A stretch of 13,862 bases of DNA, taken from assembly GCA_000435495.1 (NCBI GenBank), contig FR884042.1, forward strand, positions 10,951 through 24,812, given 5' to 3'. Numbering within the stretch: the first letter of the stretch is position 1; each line of letters opens with the position of its first letter. Below the pieces are notes generated by a model, which worked only from the letters and a program-made list of their open reading frames with translations, did not search any database and had not been told where the DNA came from. Positions 12,950-13,862 of the stretch are shown here, piece after piece. The translations under genes were made by a program, and so were the position numbers. The stretch is from Firmicutes bacterium CAG:552. GTDB taxonomy: Bacteria > Bacillota > Clostridia > Christensenellales > Pumilibacteraceae.

Positions 12950-13369
12950 TTATGCTTTATCTCCGTACATTTGTTTTAATCTTGCCTTCATTAATTTTAT
13001 AGCTTCTTGCGGGCAGGTTGCGTTTTCGGTTACCTCTTCCATCGGGCAAATCCCTGTGTTTGTGTGATTACGTATATTGTCTGCGACTTCGTCACTGTCG
13101 AACTCGATGCCGTAACGCTCAAGCACTTCTATTGCCGGCTTACTTATAACATACGCCGAAACATGCTTTATCTTAAGCGCTACATACAAATACGCTGCGC
13201 CTCTGCCTATCACTCTATCCGCAGCTTCGCCACAAGAAACGTCAACGCCGTTATCGAATAAAATCATCAGCGGCTTTACTCCTCTATGCTCGCTGTAGTA
13301 TACTGTATCGTCTTTAAAAACAACAGACGTATAATCTTTTAGCAAACTTTTTGCTTTAACAATATCCAT
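12950..13369 (-). CDS. DUF1893 family protein
   Basis: A 139-residue cytoplasmic protein. It begins MDIVKAKSLLKDYTSVVFKD, then SCGEAADRVIGRGAAYLYVAL (about 45-65) and the C-terminal ICPMEEVTENATCPQEAIKLMK. This is the DUF1893 pattern, typified by Thermotoga TM1506 with a cytidine deaminase-like fold and no established function. The start at 13369 follows GGAGGAG by seven bases; upstream in-frame Mets to 13480 add an Arg/Cys-rich stretch unlike the family and are rejected. It appears monocistronic. Confidence 0.88.
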   Translation of the reverse strand: MDIVKAKSLLKDYTSVVFKDDTVYYSEHRGVKPLMILFDNGVDVSCGEAADRVIGRGAAYLYVALKIKHVSAYVISKPAIEVLERYGIEFDSDEVADNIRNHTNTGICPMEEVTENATCPQEAIKLMKARLKQMYGDKA

Positions 13370-13629
13370 ACTAATTCTCCTCCATGGCGGTATTCTTCTC
13401 AATCTACATACCATAACCGATACACGCTTGCAACGGCAAAACCATAGATTTAAGCCTATGTATCCAAACAAACTCATCAAAAAATTTCGGTTTTAAACTT
13501 TAAAAATATATCTTATCGAGTAACCGCTTATCGAACCAATTTTTGTCTGTGCATCACTCCTGTATACTATTTTTCTAGCCTTCTATTTATTTTACAACTT
13601 CGTCTAATTTGTTTTAATCGGTCTGCTAT
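13370..13629 (-). other. Long leader upstream of the DUF1893 gene
   Basis: No gene seen. If the promoter at 13630-13659 is used, the leader is about 250 bases. It contains CGATAAG twice (near 13518-13532), a CATAG/CTATG inverted repeat (13443-13460) and an eight-codon frame starting ATGCACAGA behind GGAG with too short a spacing. A weaker second promoter, TTGCAA-17-TATGTA (13405-13433), would give a short leader instead. No known riboswitch is recognised. Confidence 0.45.
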
Positions 13630-13659
13630 AGTATATCATACCAAATCAACATTTCGCAA
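13630..13659 (-). promoter_or_regulatory. Candidate promoter of the DUF1893 gene
   Basis: Minus strand TTGCGA (13654-13659), 18-base spacer, extended -10 TGA-TATACT (13630-13635). Confidence 0.5.
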
Positions 13660-13700
13660 AGAAATTATTTTTGCAAAAGCAAAATTTTCAGCATTTTTAC

Positions 13701-13729
13701 TTGATTTTTTGTACAATATATGGTAGAAT
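13701..13729 (+). promoter_or_regulatory. Sigma-A promoter of tRNA-Ser(GGA)
   Basis: TTGATT (13701-13706), 17-base spacer, extended -10 TGG-TAGAAT (13724-13729). Start expected near 13736, about 30 bases before the tRNA. Confidence 0.7.
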
Positions 13730-13765
13730 ACTCAAGCGTCAAAAACGCAAACTATATTTAGCCGT

Positions 13766-13857
13766 GGAGAGATGGTTGAGCGGCTGAAGGCACTCGCTTG
13801 GAAAGCGGGCATACGTGAATAAGCGTATCGGGGGTTCGAATCCCCCTCTCTCCGCCA
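13766..13857 (+). tRNA. tRNA-Ser(GGA)
   Basis: Acceptor GGAGAGA pairs with TCTCTCC; discriminator G and encoded CCA follow (13854-13857). The anticodon stem CTCGC/GCGGG encloses TTGGAAA, anticodon GGA, reading UCC and UCU. A long variable arm (ATACGTGAATAAGCGTAT region) marks it as class II. The T arm is GGGGG-TTCGAAT-CCCCC. All stems are intact, in contrast to the tRNA-Leu of this window. Confidence 0.95.
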
Positions 13858-13862
13858 AAAGG

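Noticed and set aside
13370..13480. N-terminal extension of the DUF1893 protein to Met at 13480
   Set aside because: The extension is Arg/Cys/Trp-rich, unlike the family, and the strong GGAGGAG site supports 13369.

Overview
The window looks like the chromosome of an uncultured, spore-forming Clostridia-type Firmicute. Evidence is the strong purine-rich ribosome binding sites (AGGAG/GGAGG), consensus sigma-A promoters, a SPOCS-LysM (SipL-like) spore morphogenesis gene next to veg, a PolA without proofreading residues, and a thioredoxin reductase with a degenerate pyridine-nucleotide site. This is inference; the exact lineage cannot be read from these bases. Nearly all protein genes lie on the minus strand, so transcription runs from high to low coordinates.

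Region by region: (1) 1-120 holds the 5' part of a tRNA-Ser(UGA) on the minus strand, cut by the window edge, with its own promoter. (2) 120-331 is non-coding and rich in palindromes. (3) 332-1909 is an ABC-F ATPase whose two nucleotide sites are strikingly unequal; a terminator-like hairpin sits just upstream of it. (4) 1972-2969 is the conserved rpsF-ssb-rpsR operon with its own promoter. (5) 3067-5561 is a three-gene unit: phosphopantetheinyl transferase, recF, and a TrxB-like flavoprotein. (6) 5689-6132 is an unrecognised 147-residue protein under a good promoter, followed by a structured spacer. (7) 6438-8225 is the SipL-like gene, with a candidate sigma-E promoter, and veg. (8) 8266-11798 is polA-coaE-lytic transglycosylase, overlapping or closely spaced and driven by a promoter that diverges from a tRNA-Leu promoter. 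(9) 11937-12189 is a tRNA-Leu(CAA) gene interrupted by a 166-bp unit bounded by 28-bp direct repeats. (10) 12190-12890 is an AT-rich stretch directly 3' of that tRNA, with a restriction-endonuclease-like reading frame that has no normal start codon. (11) 12950-13369 is a DUF1893 protein with a long leader. (12) 13766-13857 is tRNA-Ser(GGA) on the plus strand.

Most genes are housekeeping: translation and DNA replication/repair (rpsF-ssb-rpsR, recF, polA), cofactor supply (coaE makes CoA, the phosphopantetheinyl transferase uses it), thiol redox, and spore envelope assembly (SipL-like, perhaps the transglycosylase). The accessory signal is concentrated at 11937-12890, where a tRNA gene that resembles an integration site is broken by a repeat-bounded insert and is followed by foreign-looking DNA. 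No CRISPR array, insertion sequence, integrase or rRNA is visible.
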